DNA of 64,000 bases from an uncultured Clostridia bacterium (GCA_947389015.1 CANDVA010000012.1:1-64000), one strand, 5' to 3'. Shown: positions 1 to 8,469, numbered from the stretch's first letter. Translations and numbers: made by a program. The notes: a model not told the origin generated them from the sequence alone.

Positions 1-21
1 TTTTCATTATAATTCTATTAC

Positions 22-378
22 ATGGATTGTGTCAAGTTTTATTATACAACATCAAGAATACGTTTCTTGCAAGACAACAAGCGCGAACTGTATGAACAAT
101 TTGTACTCGGAGAACTTGACACGGAAACATACAAGGCGAAAAAAGCGGAACTTGACGTTAAACTCGCCTACGAGCGCAACGTAAGTACGGTGGCTGCCGA
201 ACAAGCGCAAGCCGAGCGCGACGAACACGAAAAATCCCTGCGGCAAAAGAAAATAGCCAACGAACTGAACGCCGCCGACACGCTTACAAATTCGCTTGTG
301 AACTTGCTGATAAAACGGGTTTACGTTTTCCCCGATGATAGGATAGAGCTTGAATATTTGCCTCGCACGTTCTTTTGA
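22..378 (+). pseudogene. C-terminal relic of a large serine recombinase
   Basis: About 118 codons resemble the C-terminal end of Tn4451/TndX-type large serine recombinases: a charged coiled-coil helix with an LYEQF..GELDTETYKAKKAELD pattern (about residues 22-47), then a short beta-rich end with a KRVYVFPDDRIELEY motif just before the stop. The catalytic resolvase domain and the recombinase domain are absent, and an in-frame TAA at 10-12 closes the frame upstream, so this is a fragment and not a gene cut by the window edge. It faces, tail to tail, the truncated integrase on the other strand. The family call rests on the general pattern only. Confidence 0.6.
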
Positions 379-444
379 TAGGTTCTGCACAGGCGAAATT
401 TTCATCAAATTATCACAATTATTTTTTGTCTTGTACTTGACATA

Positions 445-1425
445 CGGGTGTCTAAGATCGTGAAATCTTACTTTTGGGCAGCCCGCTCGCTCCAATATAA
501 GTTGAAGCCGTTTTCGTACCGCAGGAGGATTTCTTGGCTTTGTGTCGTCAATCGGCGATGGGAATATCCATTCCGATTCAATATTTTTCCTGTATTCCGA
601 CAATATTTTCAAAAGTGCCTTTGGGAGTATCACCGTTCGTATCGACGACTTTGTTTTTGGTTCGGATATTATAACATCCCCATGAATTACATTTACCTGC
701 CGTTCTATTTGTAATTCTCTCGTTTTAAAATTAAGGTCGCTCCATTTTAATGCAAGGATTTCTCCGCGACGCATTCCCGTTGCAAGTTCAAGAAGAAATA
801 GTTCGTAATAATCTTCCTCTTTTGCCCGATTCAAAAATCTAACAATTTCACCCTGTGTAAGTACTTTCATTTCTCTTGATTTTTTAGGCGGCAGCTTGCA
901 ACCGACAGCAGGATTTGTTTTTATTAGCCCCTCTTGTACTGCCTTTTCTAATGCTGAACGGCAGTTCGCGTGGATTGCTCGGATTACTCTATCAGATAAT
1001 CCTGCGCCGTATTTTTCAACTCTTATTTTCCGACCACCGGATTTTTCCCTTGCATAGAATTGCTGCAAATCGGACTGTGCTAATTGATTTAATGGAATAT
1101 TTCCGATTGACGGAATTATATGTTGGTAAATTCTATTCTCATATTCAATCCGTGTTGTTATGCGAATTGTGTGCTTACAGTACGCCTGATACCAGAAATC
1201 TATCCATTCGCCGAACGACATTTCCGAGTTTACCCTCTCGGTCGGCTTGCTGAATTGAGACTTTAATTTCTCAAGTTTTTCAGCACATTCCGTCTTGGTT
1301 TTAGCAGTGACATTTTTGGTTATGGGTAAGCCGTTGTCGTCATAACCTACGACTACTCGACCTTCCCATCGTCCGTCTTTCCTAAGTCGAAGCGTTCCCT
1401 CTCCCTGCTTTCGTCGTTTAGCCAT
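445..1425 (-). pseudogene. Tyrosine integrase truncated before the catalytic Tyr
   Basis: Start is the ATG at 1425, preceded by GGAGG and overlapping the end of the upstream integrase by 8 bases, so the pair was probably translationally coupled. The product has an N-terminal AP2-like arm domain (basic start, then DGRWEGRVVVGYD), a SAM-like core-binding domain and most of the catalytic domain, including the first Arg (TGMRRGE) and the HDLRH box (codons at 448-462). After HDLRH the similarity stops. The frame runs on to position 52 only as antisense of the serine recombinase relic. The region with the last His/Trp and the nucleophilic Tyr is missing, so it should not be catalytically active. 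Confidence 0.8.
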
Positions 1426-2587
1426 TCTCAACACCTCCGATAATTTCGTCCATAAAATTACCCACGATTCTCGCCGCGCTTTTCTGCATATCGGTGGTAA
1501 CGTGGGTATAATTATCTAAAGTAAAACTTGCATTCGCGTGACCGAGAATTCCCGATAACGTTTTTGCATCCACACCACCCGCGATAGCGTGAGTTGCGAA
1601 CGTGTGACGCAGGTCGTGAAAGCGTATTAACGGCAGACCAGCTTGCTTTAATATTGTTTTTAATCTACCATATGCACATTGCGGATTCATCGGTTCTTTA
1701 GCATTGCGTAAATTAGGGAATATCCATTCGCTGTATGAATTTTCTTTTCGTTGTTGAAGAAGATCTGCGGTGCTTGGCGGAAGCAAGATTTCTCGCAAGC
1801 CTGTTTTGGTTTTAGTTTCTCCGATAAGTATAACGCCGTTTATGGTTTTTCCAACGCTGCGCTTTACTCTTAATGTGCCGCAGTTCTCGTCAAAATCTTC
1901 CCATCTTAATCCGCATATCTCTCCCTTGCGGAGCCCTGTGGTTATCTCGGTGTAGAAGAAATCGTACCACCGTTCATCAGCTTTTATAGCTTCAATAAAT
2001 CTATCAAGCTGCTCATCGTTCAAAATCTGCTTTGGCGCATAATTATTTCTCGGGAGTGCAGTTCCGTTTGTCGGATTACTCACGAGCAGTCGCTGCTTTA
2101 CCGCCATGTCAAGCGCTTCATGGAGCATCAAGTGTATTTTTCTGACCATACTATCGGCAAGTTCTATGCCATGCTTTTTATCCGTTTTTACACGACCATT
2201 TTTCTTGATAGTGTTATAGAATTTTTGGATTTCCATTGTTGTTAATGCTGACAGCGGACGATTTCCAATATTGGGATTTATCTGATTTTTTATCATCGCG
2301 GTGTAGCTGAACAGCGTGTTCGGGCGCACATAACAAGCGATATATTCTGTTAACCATTTGTCAAGCCACTCGCTTAACATCATATTGCAATCTTCGCTCA
2401 GATCAGCACCGCGATATGTTTCAATTTTGTCGTGTAGCTTTTGGGTTAGCTCTGTTTGAGTTTTTGCAAGGACATATTTATATATCGGCTCTCCATTATT
2501 CTTATGTCCTACAACAATTCGACCTTCCCATCGTCCGTCCTCGCGCTTGCGAACCATTCCGTCACCCGACGGTCTGCGTTTTCCCAT
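1418..2587 (-). CDS. int: Tyrosine recombinase / integrase (Tn916-phage type)
   Basis: An intact site-specific integrase of about 389 residues. The start is set at the ATG at 2587 because AAAGGAGG lies just upstream; the frame itself opens earlier. Domains in order: an AP2-like DNA-binding arm domain (DGRWEGRIVVGHK), a SAM-like core-binding domain, and a catalytic domain with all expected residues: Arg in TGLRKGE, HDLRHTFATHA, GHANASFTLDNYTH with the nucleophilic Tyr. It would cut and rejoin att sites to insert or excise the island. The next gene downstream is a related but truncated integrase. Together with the excisionase-like gene at 3311-3592 it forms the recombination module. Read leftwards, it would sit near the left end of the island, which lies outside the window. 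Confidence 0.92.
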   Translation of the reverse strand: MGKRRPSGDGMVRKREDGRWEGRIVVGHKNNGEPIYKYVLAKTQTELTQKLHDKIETYRGADLSEDCNMMLSEWLDKWLTEYIACYVRPNTLFSYTAMIKNQINPNIGNRPLSALTTMEIQKFYNTIKKNGRVKTDKKHGIELADSMVRKIHLMLHEALDMAVKQRLLVSNPTNGTALPRNNYAPKQILNDEQLDRFIEAIKADERWYDFFYTEITTGLRKGEICGLRWEDFDENCGTLRVKRSVGKTINGVILIGETKTKTGLREILLPPSTADLLQQRKENSYSEWIFPNLRNAKEPMNPQCAYGRLKTILKQAGLPLIRFHDLRHTFATHAIAGGVDAKTLSGILGHANASFTLDNYTHVTTDMQKSAARIVGNFMDEIIGGVENG

Positions 2588-2863
2588 AACAACACCTCCT
2601 TTGTAACCACACATCATACCACAAAAAATCGCAGAAGTCCAGCGGTTTTTTACTTTTATTTTCGATATGACTGTTTGGCGCTGATGAGAACTATAATTTT
2701 ATCACATTTCCCCAGAGACCGCCCTTTGATAAGCGTCTTTTTTTCTTCAAAATACTACAACGGTCGGCTCTGCCGTCCGATGTGATCTGCGAGGGGGCGG
2801 CTTGCCGACTCCTCGCTTTGTCCTGCTTTCAAATAATATTTGCCTTTTTATCCCCTAATCCCA

Positions 2864-3301
2864 TCAAACCGCTTGCTTATTGGACTTAGGGGTGAGAGCT
2901 TCTATCTTCTTTCGCCGCTTATCATCCGCGATGGCTTGGTCTATATTTTCGAATTGGCGCTTGTAAAAATACTGCTTTGCTTGCTCAATTGGGAGTATCG
3001 TGTAAAGCAGATTTCCGTTGAGTTTCATGCCTTTTGAGTTGAGAACAGCGGTTGGCTATGTGGCTATGAGCTCTCGTTCCTCAAGCTGCCGAATGTATTT
3101 ACAAACTGTATTCCGTGACATACGGAGTGCCCTACCGATGCTCTTGTAACTCGGATAGCACCGAAATGATTTCCTGTTTTCGCGGTAGAGCAGATATGAG
3201 TACACCGCTATCTCGCCATAGGAAAGTCCGAGGCAGAATATCTCGTTAGGCATTGGGAGATAGTCTTTAATTGGATCGCGCTTTGAATATTTCCTTTTCA
3301 A
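2864..3301 (-). pseudogene. HTH replication/transfer-type protein with in-frame stop
   Basis: The first 81 codons encode a winged-helix domain of the HTH_36 kind found in small mobile-element proteins (LSYGEIAVYSYLLYREN..., then SYKSIGRALRMSRNTVCKYIRQLEE). A TAG at 3056-3058 stops it, but the same frame continues for 64 more codons with sensible coding sequence (NGNLLYTILPIEQAKQYF) to a TGA at 2864-2866. The full reading would be 145 residues. This looks like a recent nonsense mutation in a gene whose product is normally longer. Nothing else is seen between it and the integrase start (2588-2863). Confidence 0.7.
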
Positions 3302-3310
3302 ATATTGCCC

Positions 3311-3592
3311 TCACTTTCCCGTTTTTTCATCTATCCAACTCTGTAATTTCTCTTTGGGAACGACCAACCGTGAGCCAACTCTTATTGTGGGAAAATCTTT
3401 TTCGTGCATCAGTTCGTAGCTGCTTGACATGGAAACGCCAAGCAGTTTCGCCAGTGTTTCAGCGTTCAAGAATAGCGGCAGTTCCTCGTAGCTTGTGTAT
3501 AACGCTTGAGTCGGTGTTTTGCCAACCCGGCTATTTGTGTGCTCTTTTCTTTGTTTTATGCGGCTCAATTTTTGAAATATATCTGCTGACAC
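3311..3592 (-). CDS. Excisionase-family DNA-binding protein
   Basis: Ninety-three residues ending in a MerR-like HTH_17/excisionase domain: LFLNAETLAKLLGVS, then SSYELMHEKDFPTIRVGSRLVVPKEKLQSWIDE, the usual helix-turn-helix followed by a wing and a Trp-Ile end. Such proteins bend DNA for the partner integrase and favour excision. The first 37 residues are not part of the domain. The GTG start at 3592 has no clear ribosome site, so translation may begin further in. It ends 9 bases before the broken HTH gene, in the usual regulator-to-integrase order of Tn916-like modules. Its 5' end shares a 29-base stretch with 12899-12927. Confidence 0.75.
   Translation of the reverse strand: MSADIFQKLSRIKQRKEHTNSRVGKTPTQALYTSYEELPLFLNAETLAKLLGVSMSSSYELMHEKDFPTIRVGSRLVVPKEKLQSWIDEKTGK
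3547..3575 (+). repeat. 29-bp direct repeat, left copy
   Basis: This stretch, within the start of the excisionase-like gene, matches 12899-12927 at 27 of 29 bases in the same orientation. In both copies the minus strand reads LSRIKQR. The two copies bracket about 9.3 kb of cargo. Confidence 0.7.
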
Positions 3593-3648
3593 TTATGACA
3601 AAAATAATGGCGGCTTATTTTCCAAAGCCGACGTTTACAAAGTCATAA

Positions 3649-3743
3649 CTACAGCAATTCCACTTTAGACTAACCTATATAATGATAATCAAGCCGCAGC
3701 AATGTTTGACAGTCACGGTGAAACTCCAGTGGAATTGCTGTAG
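3649..3743. repeat. 95-bp element with perfect 16-bp inverted ends
   Basis: CTACAGCAATTCCACT at 3649-3664 is exactly the reverse complement of 3728-3743. Sixty-three bases lie between. There is no ORF inside and no T-run on either side, so a simple terminator is unlikely. It could be a miniature transposable element or a recombination/transfer site of the mobile element. It sits between the excisionase-like gene and the cargo. Confidence 0.7.
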
Positions 3744-3764
3744 TATCAGAATTTCAGACTCTGT

Positions 3765-4202
3765 TCACATTTTCGTGATAGAAACGCAGAAGATTAACGC
3801 GAGGATAACGCTTTTTACGTCGGCGGCAAGGTGATATCCCGCTCCTCTGCGGACGTTTGCTTTTTCTGCTGCCGTTCTCTTAACGCAAGGTTCTGTTCCC
3901 GAGGTAGAATTTAGAACTTGTTCCAATAGGAGTAGCTCGCAGAAAATTTCGCCGAAAAGACGTGCGCCAATCCTATTAGAACATGTTCTTATATCCAAGT
4001 CCATCTCCGATTTGAAATGCTCAACCCCGACGCCGTTCCTGCCGAAGATATGTTCCAACAGTTCCTCGTAATGCTCGGTATGTTCGTATTTATAATCGAG
4101 CAGCAAACGCGAGGAATTGTTGCCGCTCACCACGCCAGCGCTCCTGTGCCGCTTGTTTTCGGATATATCGGCTTTATCGACGCCGATTATTATTTCTCTC
4201 AT
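3765..4202 (-). CDS. Unrecognised ORF, 145 residues
   Basis: I do not recognise this product. It has an ATG with a weak AGGCAGGA site and lies 66 bases after the MFS gene on the same strand. The first two thirds look protein-like (for example LLLDYKYEHTEHYEELLEHIF). The last third, after the inverted repeat at 3913-3989, looks less so and ends in a hydrophobic stretch. It may be an old gene truncated or extended by insertion of that repeat, or not a gene at all. Confidence 0.3.
   Translation of the reverse strand: MREIIIGVDKADISENKRHRSAGVVSGNNSSRLLLDYKYEHTEHYEELLEHIFGRNGVGVEHFKSEMDLDIRTCSNRIGARLFGEIFCELLLLEQVLNSTSGTEPCVKRTAAEKANVRRGAGYHLAADVKSVILALIFCVSITKM
3913..3989. repeat. 19-bp imperfect inverted repeat with paired GAAC-N2-GTTC sites
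   Basis: Arms at 3913-3931 and 3971-3989 match at 17 of 19 bases, with 39 bases between. The outer part of the right arm is the perfect palindrome AGAACATGTTCT, and the left arm holds its near copy AGAACTTGTTCC. The spacing within each site (N2) differs from the N4 of Gram-positive LexA boxes. Confidence 0.6.
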
Positions 4203-4268
4203 TTTGTCCTGCCTTCTTTCTGTGATTTGCAGTTAGTTTTTTCGTTTCAACCTTGTGTAATTCGGAAA

Positions 4269-5423
4269 TCATTTTCCGGTTTTACGGTAAGACCATTCCA
4301 AAAAAGCGATATTCAGAAAAGCAAACAGCGCCAGATACAGCGGCATGATCCATATGCCAACCGCCTGTTGGAGCTTGCCGAATGCCGTCGGCATGAACGT
4401 GCTGCCAAGGTATGCGGAAGCCATTTGAAGTCCGATTACCGCCGCGCTGTATTTTTTTCCGAAGTTAGCGGGAGCCATATGCTGGATCGCGGGGTATATC
4501 GGTCCCATGCCTGTGCCGATTATCAAAAATCCGACGGCAGTGAAGATATATCCCTTAAACGGCAGCGCAATAAGTAAAATCCCCGCAAACTCCACCGCAA
4601 GCCCGATACGGATCAGCAGGCGGTCTCCGAAACGATTTGAAATAAATCCGGAGATCAGCCTTCCAAGCATCAGTCCGCCGAAAATAAGCGAACCGAACGC
4701 GGCGACAAGCTCCTCGCTCATGCCTTGTTTCGTTCCCGCAAAATAGCTTGAGGTCCACAAAAAACAGGTTGCCTCTCCCGCGCAGTAGGCAAAGAAAGCA
4801 ATCAGCGTCAGCATCACCCCAGGAACCCTTACCGCTTCTTTTATTTCCGCGATCTCTTCGGTTTCCCGTTCTTCTTTTTTGCCGTTTTTCCAAAGCGGCA
4901 GAGACAGAATGCAAACGAGCAAAATACCGATTTGTATATACGCCGTCCAACGGTAGCCTTCGCTCCAGCGCGCGTGTTTCAGCGCCAGAGCCATAATATT
5001 CGGACTGATTATCGCGCCAAGCCCGTAAAAGCAGTGCAGAAAATTCATCACCGACGACGAATAATGATTTGCCACATAATGGTTGAGCGAAGCGTCGATT
5101 GAACCCGCACCCAATCCATAGGGAACGGCGAACAGAAAAAGCATCCAATACCGTGAGGCATGAGAAAAACCGAGAAGTCCGGCAACGGTCAGAAATATCG
5201 AACCGATCACAATCCATTTTGTATGGAGTTTTTTTATCAGCTTCGGACCGATAAGCGCCGATATAATGGTCATAAAGGATATCGTCATGGAAACATAGCC
5301 GGCGTACGACGAGGGCACGCCAAAGGCTGTCTGCATGGTGGGCCACGCGGAACCGAGCAATGAATCGGGCAGCCCCAGACTTATAAAGGCGAGATAGATC
5401 ACGGCGATAAGAAGCGAAGCCAT
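4269..5423 (-). CDS. Major facilitator superfamily transporter
   Basis: A 384-residue membrane protein with about twelve hydrophobic helices and the layout of MFS permeases in the FucP/YbjJ-like group. An early GLPDSLLGSAWP segment lies near helix 1. A charged cytoplasmic loop (NGKKEERETEEIAEIKEAVR, near residue 190) parts the two six-helix halves, and a GxxxGPIYPAIQ segment lies in the second half. The substrate cannot be told from sequence. AGAGGG precedes the ATG at 5423, and a promoter is visible at 5510-5538. It appears to be its own transcription unit, followed only by the unrecognised ORF at 3765-4202. Confidence 0.85.
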   Translation of the reverse strand: MASLLIAVIYLAFISLGLPDSLLGSAWPTMQTAFGVPSSYAGYVSMTISFMTIISALIGPKLIKKLHTKWIVIGSIFLTVAGLLGFSHASRYWMLFLFAVPYGLGAGSIDASLNHYVANHYSSSVMNFLHCFYGLGAIISPNIMALALKHARWSEGYRWTAYIQIGILLVCILSLPLWKNGKKEERETEEIAEIKEAVRVPGVMLTLIAFFAYCAGEATCFLWTSSYFAGTKQGMSEELVAAFGSLIFGGLMLGRLISGFISNRFGDRLLIRIGLAVEFAGILLIALPFKGYIFTAVGFLIIGTGMGPIYPAIQHMAPANFGKKYSAAVIGLQMASAYLGSTFMPTAFGKLQQAVGIWIMPLYLALFAFLNIAFLEWSYRKTGK

Positions 5424-5509
5424 ATGTTGTTTTCCCTCTCTTTTTATTGTAATGACGGTTCACATAGACCGTAACCGCTTTCGCCTAAATTACGGTCAGT
5501 ACTGTTATC

Positions 5510-5538
5510 AGTATATCATTTGTTGATATCCATATCAA
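5510..5538 (-). promoter_or_regulatory. Promoter of the MFS gene
   Basis: On the minus strand TTGATA (5533-5538) and TATACT (5510-5515) are 17 bases apart, about 90 bases upstream of the MFS start. Confidence 0.6.
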
Positions 5539-5641
5539 GACAGAATTTAAGCGATTTGTATATTGTTTATAAATTTAAGTATATTTTTTGTACAAATGCA
5601 ACAAATCGGAATATGGATATCGGTCACAGTGAGATAGCCGA

Positions 5642-6283
5642 TTATTTTGATCCGAAGTGGATCAAACTTTTGCACTCTCTGTTCATCTTACATTCGCCGC
5701 ACAGCGGTGTTTTTCTGCATACCGAGATGCAGTGATCGAGTATCAACCAATGAAAATATCCGTATATCCGCGCGTCCTTTGGCAGATTATTTTCAAAGAA
5801 GATACGGATTTTCTCATCGTCCTCAAAATCAAAGCCGAGCCTTGACAAAAACCTCCGAGTATAAGCGTCGATTATAAAACTCGGCTGATAGAGCGCGTAT
5901 ACAAGTATCACGTCCGCCGTTTCCGCGCCTATTCCCTTGAGCGATAGCAACTCGTTTCGGAGTGTCTGTAACGGCACTTTTTGTGTTTCCTGTACCGAAT
6001 AATTATATTTTTCAAACCACTTGACCAACAATTTTATTGTTCGCGCTTTGGATTTATAAAAGCCGCACGGCGCGATCAGCTTCTGTAATTCCTCATCGGA
6101 TAAGCTGGCGATGAATTTCGGTGAAAGCTTATCCTTGAACGGTTCGCAGGTTTTTTCCACGCTGCTCCAGGCAGTATTCTGTACTAAGACCGCCTGAAAC
6201 ATTACCGTAAACGCGTCGTCGCTCCACCAGCGCGGCTTGCCGTATGCGTTCAATAACTCGTTATAAATTTCATTCGCATTCAA
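5642..6283 (-). CDS. Endonuclease III-like DNA glycosylase (MagIII type)
   Basis: An HhH-GPD base-excision glycosylase of 213 residues. The helix-hairpin-helix (LKGIGAETADVIL, about 115-127) and the catalytic Asp (FIIDAYTRR, Asp139) are present. The position of the lyase Lys of endonuclease III is Glu121, so it should be a monofunctional glycosylase, as in the 3-methyladenine MagIII group. Cysteines 189, 195, 198 and 204 (C-x5-C-x2-C-x5-C) fit a 4Fe-4S cluster. It starts with TTG at 6283, in a TTGA overlap with the mutM stop and with AAGGTGA 5 bases upstream. It is the last gene of the long minus-strand cluster and follows mutM directly, which fits a joint role in repair of alkylated or oxidised bases. 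Confidence 0.82.
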   Translation of the reverse strand: MNANEIYNELLNAYGKPRWWSDDAFTVMFQAVLVQNTAWSSVEKTCEPFKDKLSPKFIASLSDEELQKLIAPCGFYKSKARTIKLLVKWFEKYNYSVQETQKVPLQTLRNELLSLKGIGAETADVILVYALYQPSFIIDAYTRRFLSRLGFDFEDDEKIRIFFENNLPKDARIYGYFHWLILDHCISVCRKTPLCGECKMNRECKSLIHFGSK

Positions 6284-7113
6284 TTATACTCACCTTGACA
6301 TTTTGCGCAGAAAACGCTGCTCCTGCCACCGATAACACTTTTATAAAGCATGTTTCCGCAAATCGGACAGGGTTGCCCCTCTCTTCCGTAAACCTTTAAA
6401 AACGGTGTGTTCCGATAATCCCGCCCATTTGTTTCAAGATATTCCTCGGGAGTAATCGTATTTTTCTCAATGAAAAAAATGAGCAGCTCGGGAATGGTTT
6501 TTGCTAGCCGTTCCCATTCCCCAAGACTCAAAGAATTAGCGGCGCGGCTAGGATTTATTTTCGCGGAGAATAAAATTTCGTCGGAATAAATATTCCCGAT
6601 ACCGGCAACAGTGCTCTGATCGAGCAGACATTCTTTGACCGCCTTTCTGCGTTTTCCGAATTTCTCTTGAAGATACTCCGCAGTCAAGCACTCGTCAAAC
6701 GGCTCTATGCCGAGCTTCGCAATACTGCTGTATGTATCGTCCTCGCCGCCTTTTATCAGCCAGAACCGTCCGAAACGTCGTGTATCGGAAAACCGCAGTT
6801 CTTTATTTTTGCTCAATTCAAAAATAACGTGCGTGTGATTTTCAAGCGGATAATTTTTCGGCGTGACAAGTAAACAACCCGTCATTCGCAAATGAAGAAT
6901 TATTTTATCGCCGCTTTTTAATTTTATAATCAAAAATTTTCCGCGCCTGTTTACGGCAGAAATTTCCTGCCCGATGATTTGGTCTTTAAACTCATCGGCT
7001 GTCGGATACGAAATAATTTCCGGGCGGTTCAGCGTAATATTTTTAATAGTCAATCCCTTGATTTGCGGCTCTGTGACACGTCTTATCGTTTCAACCTCGG
7101 GTAATTCCGGCAT
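6280..7113 (-). CDS. mutM: Formamidopyrimidine-DNA glycosylase
   Basis: MutM/Fpg removes 8-oxoguanine and formamidopyrimidines and nicks the abasic site by beta/delta elimination. The 277 residues match the usual family length. The mature N-terminus is PELPEVET with the catalytic Pro and Glu. Next come the NRRGKFLIIKL segment with the conserved Lys, the helix-two-turn-helix (LLDQSTVAGIGNIYSDEILF) and the C-terminal zinc finger CPIC...CAKC. All key residues are present. It starts 2 bases after the SplB-like radical SAM gene and overlaps the glycosylase downstream, so the three are co-translated. Confidence 0.96.
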   Translation of the reverse strand: MPELPEVETIRRVTEPQIKGLTIKNITLNRPEIISYPTADEFKDQIIGQEISAVNRRGKFLIIKLKSGDKIILHLRMTGCLLVTPKNYPLENHTHVIFELSKNKELRFSDTRRFGRFWLIKGGEDDTYSSIAKLGIEPFDECLTAEYLQEKFGKRRKAVKECLLDQSTVAGIGNIYSDEILFSAKINPSRAANSLSLGEWERLAKTIPELLIFFIEKNTITPEEYLETNGRDYRNTPFLKVYGREGQPCPICGNMLYKSVIGGRSSVFCAKCQGEYN

Positions 7114-7115
7114 TG

Positions 7116-7997
7116 TTATTTCCCCTTTCGTGCGGATTTTTTGATCTGCTCATGATAAAAATAATTGACGATAACAGGCGGTGCGGAAAAATCTCTTGTC
7201 AAGCTGTCGTCGTTCGTCACGTAGTCAAGCCCGATATTCGCGGCAAATCCGCGCAGTTCCTCATCAAGTTTTCGCCAATATTCGTGGTTATTTTTGCTGT
7301 AAATCTCCGTGTAAAGCGGCAATAATTGCGGATATTTTTCCGAGATATAATCCATAATTACCGATTTATAACCACCGCGCAGATTTAAATTTTCAAGCCA
7401 AATTAAATTGCATTGTGTTTTCGCGCGTTCGATTATCGCTTTTACGTCCGTTATTTCGGGGAATATCGGCGAAATAAAGCAGGTGGTGCGCACTCCCGCG
7501 TCATGAAATTTCTTCATCGCCGCCAGCCGCCGTTCAATCGATACCGCGCTGTCCATATCCTCGCGAAAGTTCTCGTCGAGCGTATTTATCGACCACGAAA
7601 CCCGCGCGTTGGGAAAGCTTTTTATCAGTTCCAAGTCGCGCCGAATAAGATCGGATTTTGTGGCGATACTGAGTTTCGAGCCGCTGTCTTTTAATTGTTC
7701 CAATAACGCGCGGGTCCGTTCGAATTGCTCTTCTTGAGGATTGTACGGGTCGGTCACGGAACCGATAAACAGCTCTTTTCCCGCGTATTTTCGCGGATTC
7801 TTTATCTCCGTCCAACGTTTCACGTCAAGAAACGTTCCCCATTCCTCGGAGTGTCCCGTAAACTGTTTCATAAAGCTCGCGTAGCAGTACTTACACGCGT
7901 GAGTGCAGCCGACATACGGGTTTACGGAGTATTCGCACACGGGCAGATTCGACTTTGTAAGAATACTTTTTGCTTCAATTTCCTTGATGATCGGCAT
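7116..7997 (-). CDS. SplB-like radical SAM protein
   Basis: A radical SAM enzyme of 293 residues with the iron-sulfur motif CTHACKYCYA (Cys31, Cys35, Cys38), preceded by SVNPYVG, the pattern of the spore photoproduct lyase-like/COG1533 group. The SVTDPYNPQEE and ATKSDLIRRDL segments also fit that group. The true substrate is unknown; members are often only loosely called DNA repair proteins. The start is the ATG at 7997 with GGAGG five bases before it, inside the 3' end of the GNAT gene (23-base overlap). Its place directly before mutM and a second glycosylase suggests, but does not prove, a DNA repair role. Confidence 0.85.
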   Translation of the reverse strand: MPIIKEIEAKSILTKSNLPVCEYSVNPYVGCTHACKYCYASFMKQFTGHSEEWGTFLDVKRWTEIKNPRKYAGKELFIGSVTDPYNPQEEQFERTRALLEQLKDSGSKLSIATKSDLIRRDLELIKSFPNARVSWSINTLDENFREDMDSAVSIERRLAAMKKFHDAGVRTTCFISPIFPEITDVKAIIERAKTQCNLIWLENLNLRGGYKSVIMDYISEKYPQLLPLYTEIYSKNNHEYWRKLDEELRGFAANIGLDYVTNDDSLTRDFSAPPVIVNYFYHEQIKKSARKGK

Positions 7998-8469
7998 AAT
8001 TCCTCCGCTGTTTCAGCTTCATCATATCGCGCATATCCTCAAATCCAAGATTTCGGTATAGCGCTCTGCCCGCGCTTGAAGTTTCCAGATAGATTTTTGT
8101 AATTCCGCGCGATTTTGCCTGCGCAATAAGCCACTCTACGACATCTTTTCCAACGCCGTTTTTTCGGTAATTCGGGTCGGTAAAAATATTCATTAAATAC
8201 GCGCATTTTCCCGACGGATTGTCGGGCGAGGGCATTTCGCGGTAAATGCAAACGCCGCCGCAGCCGATAATTTTATCCCCGTCATAAGCAAAACAGGCAA
8301 TATGACCGCCGCTTTCGATTTCCGACAAATAATATTCGCGGTTTTCTTTTTCGAGGTCGGAAAGCGATTTTTCGAGCGGCACGGAAAACACCTCGCGCAG
8401 CACTGTTATACGCCATTTCATAAGCTCGTCAATATTCTCGATATACGCTTTTTTGATCGTTACATTCAT
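7975..8469 (-). CDS. GNAT-family N-acetyltransferase
   Basis: A 164-residue acetyl-CoA-dependent acyltransferase. The acetyl-CoA site is the NYRKNGVGKDVVEWLIAQAK segment, followed by the ITKIYLETSSAGRALYRNLGFEDM end typical of GNATs. The N-terminal half has the usual pattern (MKWRITVLREVF, then HIACFAYDGDKIIGCGGV). The substrate is unknown. It overlaps the adenylation enzyme upstream by ATGA and the radical SAM gene downstream by 23 bases, so it lies in the middle of the operon. A link to the adenylation enzyme, for example acylation of an activated amino acid product, is only a guess. Confidence 0.88.
   Translation of the reverse strand: MNVTIKKAYIENIDELMKWRITVLREVFSVPLEKSLSDLEKENREYYLSEIESGGHIACFAYDGDKIIGCGGVCIYREMPSPDNPSGKCAYLMNIFTDPNYRKNGVGKDVVEWLIAQAKSRGITKIYLETSSAGRALYRNLGFEDMRDMMKLKQRRNYADHQGN

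Noticed and set aside
3913-3989. LexA (SOS) boxes
   Set aside because: The palindromes have a spacing of two between GAAC and GTTC, whereas Gram-positive LexA sites have four.
4017-4577. A 186-codon plus-strand ORF across the MFS gene's end
   Set aside because: It overlaps clear MFS coding sequence in antisense and shows no domain.
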